Made by a program: the position numbers and the translations under genes. Below are positions 1 to 8,872 of a stretch of 64,000 bases of DNA, piece by piece. The stretch lies in NCBI GenBank assembly GCA_001464815.1, contig LNDW01000005.1:1-64000 (forward strand), in the 5' to 3' direction. Every line of letters starts with the position of its first letter. Position 1 is the first letter of the stretch. The DNA is from Betaproteobacteria bacterium Ga0077527. Lineage in GTDB: Bacteria > Pseudomonadota > Gammaproteobacteria > Burkholderiales > SG8-41. The notes below the pieces were generated by a model. It worked only from the letters and a program-made list of their open reading frames with translations, searched no databases and was not told the DNA's origin.

Positions 1-140
1 GATCCGTGTGCTTGTACGGAGACGGACGTTTGCTGCTCGTCGGAATGGCACAAGACTGGCATAAGCGCTGTTGCCAGACCCTGCAGAGGCAGGACCAGCA
101 GCAGCACCGCAAACACGATATGTTTGAGTCGATTGTGCAT
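1..140 (-). CDS. small secreted Cys/His-containing protein, CzcI-like (partial, runs off window edge)
   Basis: Reverse-strand translation MHNRLKHIVFAVLLLVLPLQGLATALMPVLCHSDEQQTSVSVQAHG: signal peptide followed by a Cys/His segment, as in small proteins heading metal efflux operons. Confidence 0.5.
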   Translation of the reverse strand, partial: MHNRLKHIVFAVLLLVLPLQGLATALMPVLCHSDEQQTSVSVQAHG

Positions 141-231
141 ATGTCGCAAGTCTATAAGAAAACGCTCACAAACCGCAATTAAGACTGGCAGTTTGACAAA
201 AAGTGCCAGTATTTTTTTAGAGAAAGGGACT

Positions 232-1569
232 TCATGCCGGTTTTTGCCGGGTATCAGTCCCTAGCTCAAAAGGGAAACTCACCACGGCAGTCAATCCCGT
301 TCCAGTTCGCCCGTCTTCCAGGCTCAGCCGGGCGCCAAGACGCTCAGCAGCCCGGTGGGCGATGGCAAGCCCAAGGCCGGTTCCGGAGGTTTCGGAGACA
401 TTGTCGCCCCTGTAAAAACGGGCAAAGGCTTTGTGGCGCACGTCCTCGGACATCCCGGGGCCGGTATCTGAAATCGTGATTTCCGCGCCCTTGTCCGATG
501 TGCTCAGTTCGATGGTTATCGCCCCATTTACAGGGGTATACCGGATCGCGTTATCGACCAGATTACGCAGCAATGCACGCAAGCTGGTCGCATCTCCACT
601 GATGGATGCCGGGGTATTGGCATTCAAGGTTAATCTGAGCGATTTGGCTGTCGCATGTGGTTGCAGCTCCTCGTATATTCCCGTGATGAATTCCTGAAGC
701 CGGATCGTTTCGGTTGGCGCCCCGTAATCCGGGTCCAGCCGGGCGAGGGTAAGGATTTGTTCTATCAGCCGGCTGATGCGGCTTACACCCTGACGGATGT
801 CGGCAATCAACTCTGCCCGTCCGGACTCTTCACGGGTGGATTCCAGCAGTTCCAGTTGTAATTGCAGTGCGGTGACCGGTGAGCGCAATTCATGGGAGGC
901 ATCGGCTATGAATTCGCGTTCAACCTTGAGCGCTCGATCCAGCCTGCCCAGAAGGTCGTTCAGTGAGTAGACCAGAGGCATGATCTCTGAAGGGCGGCCG
1001 GACAGGCTCAGCGGAAGCAGCACCTTGGGATCCCTGGACTCCACTTCCCGTGCTATCGAACGCAGCGGTGCGAGTCCGTATCCCAACAGCAGCCAAATGA
1101 GTGCGCCACCGATTGGAACGATAGCCAAGATCGGCAGCATGGCATTCAGGGCGATGTCGGTGGCCAGTTTGCGGCGCAGCGTTTGCGGATGCGCGGCCTG
1201 CAGTACGTAGTTGCCGCCCCCGGTCGTGAACGTACGCCAGCCGGTCGATCCGCCGAAATCCGAGAAACCGTTTTCCAGAATGGTGACGGGGCCCGTGCCC
1301 GGCTTGGAGGAGAACAGCAGTTTGCCGCTTTTGTTCCAGACTTGGGTCACGAAGTCGTGCTCAATACGCAGCAGAGGCTCTTCGGTCAGCTCCGGGTGTG
1401 ACGCAATGTGCATTGCCAGGGCATAGACCATTTGCTCCATTTCGTAATCGAACAGCTTGTTGACATCCGACCTGGCGCGCATATAGGTCACGCTGCTGGC
1501 GCCTACGGCGAGGACCAGCAACGTGGACAGCATTGTCCACAAGAGGCGTTTTCTGATGGAAAAACTCAT
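232..1569 (-). CDS. two-component sensor histidine kinase
   Basis: HAMP/HisKA/HATPase motifs (FIADASHELRSPVTALQLQLELL, NLVDNAIRYTP, SDTGPGM, GTGLGLAIAHRAAERLGA); likely start MSFSIRKRLLW overlaps the upstream regulator stop by 4 bp. Confidence 0.93.
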   Translation of the reverse strand: MSFSIRKRLLWTMLSTLLVLAVGASSVTYMRARSDVNKLFDYEMEQMVYALAMHIASHPELTEEPLLRIEHDFVTQVWNKSGKLLFSSKPGTGPVTILENGFSDFGGSTGWRTFTTGGGNYVLQAAHPQTLRRKLATDIALNAMLPILAIVPIGGALIWLLLGYGLAPLRSIAREVESRDPKVLLPLSLSGRPSEIMPLVYSLNDLLGRLDRALKVEREFIADASHELRSPVTALQLQLELLESTREESGRAELIADIRQGVSRISRLIEQILTLARLDPDYGAPTETIRLQEFITGIYEELQPHATAKSLRLTLNANTPASISGDATSLRALLRNLVDNAIRYTPVNGAITIELSTSDKGAEITISDTGPGMSEDVRHKAFARFYRGDNVSETSGTGLGLAIAHRAAERLGARLSLEDGRTGTGLTAVVSFPFELGTDTRQKPA

Positions 1570-2225
1570 TGTTCGGAAAGCTTGTAGCCGACACCACGGA
1601 TGGTCTTGATCAGTTTCGGGGTCAGCTTTTTGCGCAGATTTGATATGTGCACTTCGACAGCATTGCTTTCCACCTCCTGTCCCCAGGCGTAAACGCTCTG
1701 TTCGAGGCTGGCTCTGGATATCACCGTGCCTGGATGCCGTATCAGGCTTTCCAGAATCGCGAATTCCCTTTGGGACAAGGTAACCTCTTTTCCCTTGCAC
1801 AGCACTTCCCGGGTAAGCGGGTTCAGCTCCACTCCGCCATTCCGGAACACCGGATCGGCTTGGCCAGCGCTGCGCCTGAGTAAGGCACGCACTCTGGCGG
1901 CGAGTTCGGACATGCTGAAAGGCTTGACCAGATAATCGTCGGCACCGGCATCAAGACCGTTGACCCTGTCTTCCACACCGTCTCGTGCGGTGATGATCAA
2001 CACTGGCACCTTTTTGCCTTTTTGACGGACATTCTTCAAGACCTGAAGACCATGCACCCGCGGCAATCCCAAGTCCAGGATCAGCAGATCGTAATCCGTG
2101 GCGATCAGGGACTGCTCGGCGGCCCAGCCGTCACGTACCCAGTCAACACCATAGCTTTCTCGACGCAAGCCCTCACGGATGCTTTTGCCGATCATTTCAT
2201 CATCTTCAATCAACAGCAGTCGCAT
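1566..2225 (-). CDS. OmpR-family response regulator
   Basis: MRLLLIEDDEMIGKSI receiver with LLILDLGLPRVHG and winged-helix C-terminus (EVHISNLRKKL...IKTIRGVGYKL). Confidence 0.94.
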   Translation of the reverse strand: MRLLLIEDDEMIGKSIREGLRRESYGVDWVRDGWAAEQSLIATDYDLLILDLGLPRVHGLQVLKNVRQKGKKVPVLIITARDGVEDRVNGLDAGADDYLVKPFSMSELAARVRALLRRSAGQADPVFRNGGVELNPLTREVLCKGKEVTLSQREFAILESLIRHPGTVISRASLEQSVYAWGQEVESNAVEVHISNLRKKLTPKLIKTIRGVGYKLSEQ

Positions 2226-2334
2226 TGTCGCGCTTCTTGAGAAATTGCTACATTAGATAGGTGTAAAAAAATAATCATCCGCAATGCCCCGGGATGCGGA
2301 GCAAGGCGGATGATTGAGCGAACCCGGCCGAAAA

Positions 2335-2730
2335 TCAAGCGATGACGCCGGCTTCGGGCGCCGAAGGAGGAAACGGGTCGGTGCCGCCTTCGTGGTAGGC
2401 GAGGATCTTTGCGTCGCTATCGCGAACTTCTGGAGCCGAGGTCGGGAACGGATCGTTACCGCCTTGGTCATAGGCGATTACTGATGGGCTATCGGATATC
2501 GCTTCCGGGGCTGAAGTCGGGAAAGGATCCGTTCCGCCCTCGTGATAGGCAATGACCGTCACGCCGCTGGTACCCGCTTCGGGTGCCGAGGTCGGGAAGG
2601 GGTCATTACCGCCTTGATCATAGGCGATTGTCGAGGGGAACTTGAAGACCGCCGGAGCGGCATTTACTGCGGAAACGGTGCTGATGCTCAGCGCAACTGC
2701 GATAAGCATTTTCAGAGAAGTGGTTTTCAT
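2335..2730 (-). CDS. small secreted repeat protein, four 25-aa repeats AY(DQ/HE)GG(N/T)DPFP(T/P)SAPE
   Basis: Signal peptide MKTTSLKMLIAVALSISTVSAVNA followed by four near-identical repeats alternating DQ..N and HE..T types. Confidence 0.85.
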   Translation of the reverse strand: MKTTSLKMLIAVALSISTVSAVNAAPAVFKFPSTIAYDQGGNDPFPTSAPEAGTSGVTVIAYHEGGTDPFPTSAPEAISDSPSVIAYDQGGNDPFPTSAPEVRDSDAKILAYHEGGTDPFPPSAPEAGVIA

Positions 2731-2844
2731 GGTGTCATTCCTTTCAGGGTTTAATTAACAGAGGCATCGTTCACGAGGCCACGAAATCATTATCGACATC
2801 CAAGCTGAAGGATTTCTGAAGGGGCAGGAAGAGCGTTTCTGCAA

Positions 2845-2873
2845 TAAAAACGGGCGCCTTGGCGCCCGTTTAA
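2845..2873 (-). terminator. Rho-independent terminator of porin gene
   Basis: AAACGGGCGCC-AA-GGCGCCCGTTTTTATT on the minus strand just after the porin stop. Confidence 0.85.
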
Positions 2874-2889
2874 AGGTGTATCAAGTGCT

Positions 2890-4062
2890 TCAGAAATTAT
2901 GTCGCAACCCTACGCCCCAGCCATCCTGTTTGTTGCCGTTGGATGCACCCGAAAGTCCTCCCAAGGTATATGCGGCCCTGGCATCGTTGTTCAGTCTTGC
3001 ATAGCCAGCAAAGGTCTGTGTTCGTTTTGAGAACTGATAGCGATAACGGAGCGTCCACAGTTCCGCGCCGGTATCTCCCGATACCAGAACACCGTTGACC
3101 AGGTTCAGCGCCGCAGGTCTGGTTGCGCCACTGCCGGCAAGGGCTATCAAGCTGTTTCCCTTGACGTCACCGGTTGCGGTATACGAAGCAAGCAGGCTGT
3201 GTGGACCCGCGATGTTCCAGTCCATGCCGAGTTGCCATGCATTGATCTTGGATTCCGTGGTTGCGGATGTTTCGAGGTTTTGCTGGGTATAGAAGGCTGC
3301 CAGCTTCATCTTGCCCATGAACGTGTATGCGGCACCCAGATGCCAGCCAGTGTCGTCATTGGCGCCTCCGATTGCGCCGAACTGACTGTGTTTTTCGTAA
3401 GCCCCGGAGATGTAAAGAGGTCCTGACGTATATTGCGCCCCCAACGACCACAATCTTGGTTTGGCTGCTGTTGCTGCCACGGTGGCCGAAGTGGCACCGT
3501 TGGTGGAACTGACTGCTGCCATTACCTGAAAACCGTTCCACACCGGGCTGTCGTAGTTGATGGTGTTGGACTGGCGGCGCTGAAACAGGGCGCGGCTGGA
3601 ACCGTCCAGAGTGCTTGTGGATCCCGCTGTCAGCAGGAACGTGGAGCCCCAGAGGCCGACCACGTTGGCGCCAACGAATGAGGTTGGTAGCATGGTGCGC
3701 TTGAATGGCGTATCCCACCGGCCCATGAAAATGTTACCCACGGGGCCCTTGAGGCCGATGGCACTGTTGCGGCCGCAAAATCCGTCTTGATTGACCCCGC
3801 GAATATCTGCTGTACTTTCGCATTGGAACCATGCCGACAGTCCGCCGCCAAGCTTCTCCTCTCCCTTGAAACCGATATTACTCAAGGGCACCTGCATCAT
3901 GTCGACGCTTGGGCGGGGCCCGTTTGTACCAATTCCCTGATCCAGATAGCCGTACTCCAGATCAATCGTGCCGTAAAGCTGTACGGTGCTTTGTGCGAAA
4001 GAAGCCGCAGCCTGAAAACCAAAAACTCCGGCCACTGCCGTTGCAATCAGCTTGATTTTCAT
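2890..4062 (-). CDS. Gram-negative porin
   Basis: Signal peptide, SSTVQLYGTIDLEYGY-type start, ends in aromatic residue (VGLRHNF); burkholderial porin family. Confidence 0.93.
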   Translation of the reverse strand: MKIKLIATAVAGVFGFQAAASFAQSTVQLYGTIDLEYGYLDQGIGTNGPRPSVDMMQVPLSNIGFKGEEKLGGGLSAWFQCESTADIRGVNQDGFCGRNSAIGLKGPVGNIFMGRWDTPFKRTMLPTSFVGANVVGLWGSTFLLTAGSTSTLDGSSRALFQRRQSNTINYDSPVWNGFQVMAAVSSTNGATSATVAATAAKPRLWSLGAQYTSGPLYISGAYEKHSQFGAIGGANDDTGWHLGAAYTFMGKMKLAAFYTQQNLETSATTESKINAWQLGMDWNIAGPHSLLASYTATGDVKGNSLIALAGSGATRPAALNLVNGVLVSGDTGAELWTLRYRYQFSKRTQTFAGYARLNNDARAAYTLGGLSGASNGNKQDGWGVGLRHNF

Positions 4063-4125
4063 CTGTTTCTCCTGAGTCTGTTTGTTGGGATAAACCCCCG
4101 GCAGAGCCGGGGGTTCTTGATGCGC

Positions 4126-5310
4126 TTAGAAACGGTGATCTACAGAGATGCCGTAAGCGTTCTGTGAATTGCCTCTGGCTGAGCCGGAAAGACCACCCAG
4201 GGTGTATTGCGCTTGGCCGTCGTTCTTGAGGCGGCCGTAGTTAAGGAGCGCTACGGTACGTTTGGAGAGGGTGTGACGGTAGTGAAGCGACCAAAGGCTG
4301 GCCCCCGTGTCGCCTGACGCAAGCGCCCCTCCAACGAGATTCAGAGCCGCAGGTCGTGTTGCACCGCTACCAGCGATTGCGACTGTACTGTTTCCCTTAA
4401 CGTCGCCTGTGGCTGTGTATGATGCAAGCAGGCTGTGCGGCCCGGCAATATTCCAGTCCACACCCAAATGCCAGGCATCAATTTTCGACTCAGTGGTAGC
4501 TGATGTTTCGAGTTTTTGCTGGGTGTAAACACCGCCAATCTTGACTTTGGGGGTCACGGGGTAAATGGCGCTTACATGCCATGCGTTGTCGGTGTTGGCT
4601 CCCCCGGCGGCGCCGAACTGGCTGTGCTGTTCATAACCGGCGCCGAAATCCAGTGGACCTGCCTTGTAGCTGGCGCCGAGCGACCAGATGCGGGGTTTTG
4701 CGGCTGTGGCGCCAGTTGTCGCGGATGTTGCGCTGTTTGCGGAACTTACGGCGGCCATGATCTGCACACCGTTCATTACCGGTGTCTCATAGTTGATCAC
4801 GTTTGCCTGGCGACGCATGAATGACGCACGCGCGGAGCCGTCGAGTGTACTGGTTGAACCACCCATGAGCAGGAAAGAATCGCCCCAAAGTCCAGTTACT
4901 CTCGATGTGCCGACGCCTGCAGCAGTGACCATGGTGCGCTTGAAGGGTGTGTCCCATCGGCCCAGGAAGATGTTGCCGTAACTGCCTTTGAGTCCGATGG
5001 CGCTGTTACGCCCGCAGAATCCTTCCTGATTAACGCCCCGGACATCGGCAGTGCTTTCGCACTGGAACCATGTGGACATGCCTCCGCCGAGTTTTTCTTC
5101 TCCTCTGAAGCCAATGTTTGATCCGGGGGTTTGCATGACGTCGACGTTGACACGCGGGCCATTGGTGCCGGTTCCCTGGTCCGCAAAGCCGTATTCGTAG
5201 TAAATCCGCCCGTACAACTGCACGGAACTTGTGGAACTTGTTTGTGCCCACGACGTGGCCGGTACGCCCAAAGCTCCTATGACTGCGAGGGCCATCATTT
5301 TTTTCTGCAT
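4126..5310 (-). CDS. Gram-negative porin (paralog of upstream/downstream neighbour)
   Basis: SSVQLYGRIYYEYGF, GRWDTPFKRTM, C-terminal SVDHRF; strongly similar to 2890..4062. Confidence 0.93.
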   Translation of the reverse strand: MQKKMMALAVIGALGVPATSWAQTSSTSSVQLYGRIYYEYGFADQGTGTNGPRVNVDVMQTPGSNIGFRGEEKLGGGMSTWFQCESTADVRGVNQEGFCGRNSAIGLKGSYGNIFLGRWDTPFKRTMVTAAGVGTSRVTGLWGDSFLLMGGSTSTLDGSARASFMRRQANVINYETPVMNGVQIMAAVSSANSATSATTGATAAKPRIWSLGASYKAGPLDFGAGYEQHSQFGAAGGANTDNAWHVSAIYPVTPKVKIGGVYTQQKLETSATTESKIDAWHLGVDWNIAGPHSLLASYTATGDVKGNSTVAIAGSGATRPAALNLVGGALASGDTGASLWSLHYRHTLSKRTVALLNYGRLKNDGQAQYTLGGLSGSARGNSQNAYGISVDHRF

Positions 5311-5627
5311 GTTCTGCTCCTTGTGGATTTGAGTTGTCCAGCAATTTCCGGGAGTTAATCGCTCCCGTAAGCAGAGTTATAGAGAGGCGTTTCTGACATC
5401 AGGCAGTCATTGCGATTACATTGTTGCAATCAAAATGTTCGAAGCGCTGTCGGACGAGACATTACATTTATTCATATGTCATTGATTGCGATTAAGAAAT
5501 GCAGTCATCAATTACGAATTGTTTTTGCTGAATTCGGAGTAACTCTCGATGGATATCGATGTTGTGAAAAAGCAACGTCGATTATTGATTGCTGCTGAAG
5601 AGGAAGACGCTGGTAAGGGTAGCTTTC

Positions 5628-5655
5628 AAAAAAAAAGCCGGCCTTGCGGCCGGCT
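5628..5655 (-). terminator. Rho-independent terminator without an obvious upstream gene
   Basis: AGCCGGCC-GCAA-GGCCGGCT followed by a nine-T run on the minus strand. Confidence 0.75.
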
Positions 5656-5839
5656 AAAATCTATAGGAGATATTACGCAGAATGAGTGCTTCGCAATCGT
5701 CGGCAACGGCGATCAGCCTGCTCACTCAACCAGGCTTTACTCACACCAGCCGTGATGCCAGCTCTCGGAGAAGCAGGCGCGATTTTGATGCTTGAGGAAT
5801 TTATACGCCTGCGTCCGTAACCCCGTTATGACCCGATCG

Positions 5840-5853
5840 TTACATTTCTGTAA
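5840..5853. promoter_or_regulatory. candidate response-regulator box TTACA-N4-TGTAA
   Basis: Perfect inverted repeat TTACATTTCTGTAA upstream of the metal-type response regulator. Confidence 0.5.
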
Positions 5854-6028
5854 TCACACCCCTGTATGCACGGTGACAAGCTTAAGAAATCGTTAAGCTT
5901 TCCCTTGTTCATGTGGATTAGCCTTCGGTAGCGGCAAATTAGTTGCTTGAGGATTACATGGAGATTGCCAACTCGACATGGCCGCACTTTGCTGTCGTGT
6001 TTGCCAAAGACAGTTATAAAGGAAAACA

Positions 6029-6700
6029 GTGCGCATCCTGGTAGTCGAAGATGAGATCAAGGCGGGGGAATACCTGAGGAAGGGATTGAGTGAATCCGGC
6101 TATATTGTGGATTTGGCTCGTACCGGTTTTGACGGAAAGCATATGGCTCTCTCTGAAAACTACGAGCTGATTGTGCTGGACATCATGCTTCCCGGTATGG
6201 ATGGCTGGCAGGTACTGCGTGAAGTCCGATCCGAGAAGGATACACCGGTACTCTGCCTGACTGCGCGTGATGCCGTGGAGGAGAGGGTCAAGGGCCTCGA
6301 GTTCGGGGCTGATGATTACCTCGTCAAACCGTTTGCGTTTGCTGAGTTGCTGGCTCGTGTCAGGACGTTGCTTAGGCGGGGGCCGCTTCGAGGCGAGGAT
6401 TTGATTCAGATTTCGGATCTGGAAGTTGACGTGCTTAAACATCGTGCAAAGAGATGCGGCGAACGCATCGATCTCACTGCCAAGGAATTTTCGCTACTGC
6501 ACTTACTCGCAACGCACCAGGGAGAGGTTTTGTCCCGATCACTCATTGCATCCCTTGTGTGGGATATGAATTTTGACAGCGACACGAACGTTGTCGATGT
6601 GGCCATTCGCAGGCTGCGTGCCAAGATTGATGAGCCTTTTTCAAAAAAACTCATCCAGACGGTGCGTGGAATGGGATATGTGCTTGAGGACAGGGGATAG
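6029..6700 (+). CDS. czcR: heavy-metal response regulator (CzcR/CopR/CusR type)
   Basis: GTG start; [61 protein letters not shown]. Confidence 0.9.
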   Translation: MRILVVEDEIKAGEYLRKGLSESGYIVDLARTGFDGKHMALSENYELIVLDIMLPGMDGWQVLREVRSEKDTPVLCLTARDAVEERVKGLEFGADDYLVKPFAFAELLARVRTLLRRGPLRGEDLIQISDLEVDVLKHRAKRCGERIDLTAKEFSLLHLLATHQGEVLSRSLIASLVWDMNFDSDTNVVDVAIRRLRAKIDEPFSKKLIQTVRGMGYVLEDRG

Positions 6701-6702
6701 GT

Positions 6703-8130
6703 TTGTCGCAAGGGATATCGCTGGCCGCCAGGCTGACATTGTTTTTTTCGGCGGCTACGATTTCAATTTATATTGTGGCAGGAATCCATTTGTATCATTC
6801 CTTGTCCGAGCAACTCAGGTCACAGGACGATGCCGCCATCATCAACATTATAAATTTGCTTCGTCATCAACTTGAGCTTTTCTCCGATACTGAAGCCGTC
6901 AGGAACGATCCTCATCGGTTGCTGGATGTCTTTCTCGGTCGTCAAGGAATGCTGCTGTCAGTATATGACGCCTCTGGTGCCTTGATCGTGGCTAATGCCG
7001 GTGGCGACATGTTGTTACCCTCAAACTCGCCTGTCTCGGAAGACCACCGTCTCGAACTGGCTGCAGTTCGTGACTGGCGCCTGAATGACGCCTGGCGAGG
7101 CCGTATGATCAGTGCGTGGGGGCGGGTCGGACGAACGCATGGCGCTCGGGTGCAACTGACTGTTGCTTATGATGGTGCTGAAAGCGCAGCAGTGCTTGAA
7201 GAACATTTACAGCATGTTCTGTGGACCATGGCTGTTGGCGTATTGGCAACATTTGTCTGCGGTTATTTAATGGTTCGTCGTGGTCTGCGACCTTTGCGTG
7301 TCGCCGCACAAGCTGCGGGGGAAATCACAGCTACCCGTCTCGGCGGGCGTTTGAGGTTAGAGGATGCCCCTGCAGAGCTTGCTGACATGGTGAACGCATT
7401 CAACCAGATGCTGGATCGACTGGAGGAGTCATTCCGGCGGCTTACGCAATTCTCCTCAGATATCGCACATGACCTTCGTACGCCAATAAACAATCTGATG
7501 ATCGAAACACAGGTAATTCTCAGGAATCCACGCGAGGCGAGCGAATACGAGACACTCTTGGCTTCAAATATTGAGGAATACGAGCGCCTCAACCGGATGA
7601 TTGAAAGCATGCTGTTTCTGGCGCGTGCCGACAATGCACAGATTTCACTTTCTCATGATGCGATATCCATGGGGCAGGAATTAAAGCGCATTGCAGAGTA
7701 TTTTTCCGGGATGGCTGAGGAGCAACAACTGTTCATCGACGCTGAAGGAAGTGACACTTTGATGGCTGACCCGGTCTTGCTGCGACGCGCCATCAGCAAT
7801 CTGGTGATGAACGCGATTCAGCATTCACCTCGTGGCGGGAGAATAACTTTGCGCGGCGCAGAGAAAAACGACGGCAAAATCGTCATCTCGGTGACGAATG
7901 TCGGCGTTGGTATTTCTCGCGAGCATTTACCAAAGATTTTTGACCGGTTTTATCGCGCAGACAATGCGAGGGCCGGTTCGCGCGCATCCTCCGGTCTTGG
8001 CCTTGCAATAGTTAAATCGATAGCCCATCTGCATGGGGGTGATGTCAGAGTTGAAAGCGTGCAGGGCGGGTTGACGACGTTTTATCTTGAATTACCGAAG
8101 GATCACGAGGTCCCGAACAAGCCCATCTGA
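6703..8130 (+). CDS. czcS: heavy-metal sensor histidine kinase (CzcS/CusS type)
   Basis: TTG start; HAMP, FSSDIAHDLRTPINNLMIETQ, IFDRFYRADNAR, SGLGLAIVKSIAHLHGG. Confidence 0.9.
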   Translation: MSQGISLAARLTLFFSAATISIYIVAGIHLYHSLSEQLRSQDDAAIINIINLLRHQLELFSDTEAVRNDPHRLLDVFLGRQGMLLSVYDASGALIVANAGGDMLLPSNSPVSEDHRLELAAVRDWRLNDAWRGRMISAWGRVGRTHGARVQLTVAYDGAESAAVLEEHLQHVLWTMAVGVLATFVCGYLMVRRGLRPLRVAAQAAGEITATRLGGRLRLEDAPAELADMVNAFNQMLDRLEESFRRLTQFSSDIAHDLRTPINNLMIETQVILRNPREASEYETLLASNIEEYERLNRMIESMLFLARADNAQISLSHDAISMGQELKRIAEYFSGMAEEQQLFIDAEGSDTLMADPVLLRRAISNLVMNAIQHSPRGGRITLRGAEKNDGKIVISVTNVGVGISREHLPKIFDRFYRADNARAGSRASSGLGLAIVKSIAHLHGGDVRVESVQGGLTTFYLELPKDHEVPNKPI

Positions 8131-8293
8131 GAAAAACTTGTTCTAATTCAGGTTTTATATTGAAACAGAGGTGATTTACTTCTGCTGTGTTGCCACTTCG
8201 TAATGGTCGAGCCATCATCTGGTCAGCGCCTGTTTCCTACGATATTCACGCAACAACAATTGTTGTGTCTATCCACGGAAAAGGAGCTTTGTC

Positions 8294-8653
8294 ATGAAAT
8301 CGAAAAAAATATCTTCCGCACTGTTTTTGTCAATTTTATCTATAGCCGCCGCTCCTGCAATTGCAGTCGATCAGCAAGATTTTCAGACTTTGATGAAAAG
8401 GGGTGACCTAGGAACCCTTTCGCAACCAGCGGCTGCGCAGAGATCACTAAAGATCAAAAGCTCGCAACGCTACCTTAATGTCGAGCGCAACGAGACCGTA
8501 AATCTCGAAGATGGCGGAGGGCAAAGCTTTACATGGAGGTTTGATACCTTGGGTGAGCGTAGCTTTCCTTTGCAAGTGATTGCTCCAAAAGGTTTTAATG
8601 CTGGGCAGGTGTTGGTGTACGTTGGTAATCCGTACACTTATAACGCTGATTAA
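8294..8653 (+). CDS. czcE: CzcE-like periplasmic heavy-metal protein
   Basis: Signal peptide plus SSQRYLNVERNETVNL...SFTWRFDTLGERSFPLQVIAPKGF; directly downstream of czcRS-like genes, as in czcDRSE loci. Confidence 0.7.
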   Translation: MKSKKISSALFLSILSIAAAPAIAVDQQDFQTLMKRGDLGTLSQPAAAQRSLKIKSSQRYLNVERNETVNLEDGGGQSFTWRFDTLGERSFPLQVIAPKGFNAGQVLVYVGNPYTYNAD

Positions 8654-8872
8654 CAACTCCTGCATGCTTAGCGCCATCTTGCATCTGTAAGGATGTATCG
8701 ACGGGTGCCCGGTGTTTTCCTATCGCGTGTTTCGCGGCAAGGTGCGTGAGGCCTTGTATAAATAAATGACCTTGCGCGAATTTAATATAAGTTATTGATT
8801 TTAAAAATATTTGTAATTTATTCGGAGTGACCCCTGTGCCGCCCCGGTATCTACAAACGCCTGCATGGGTAA

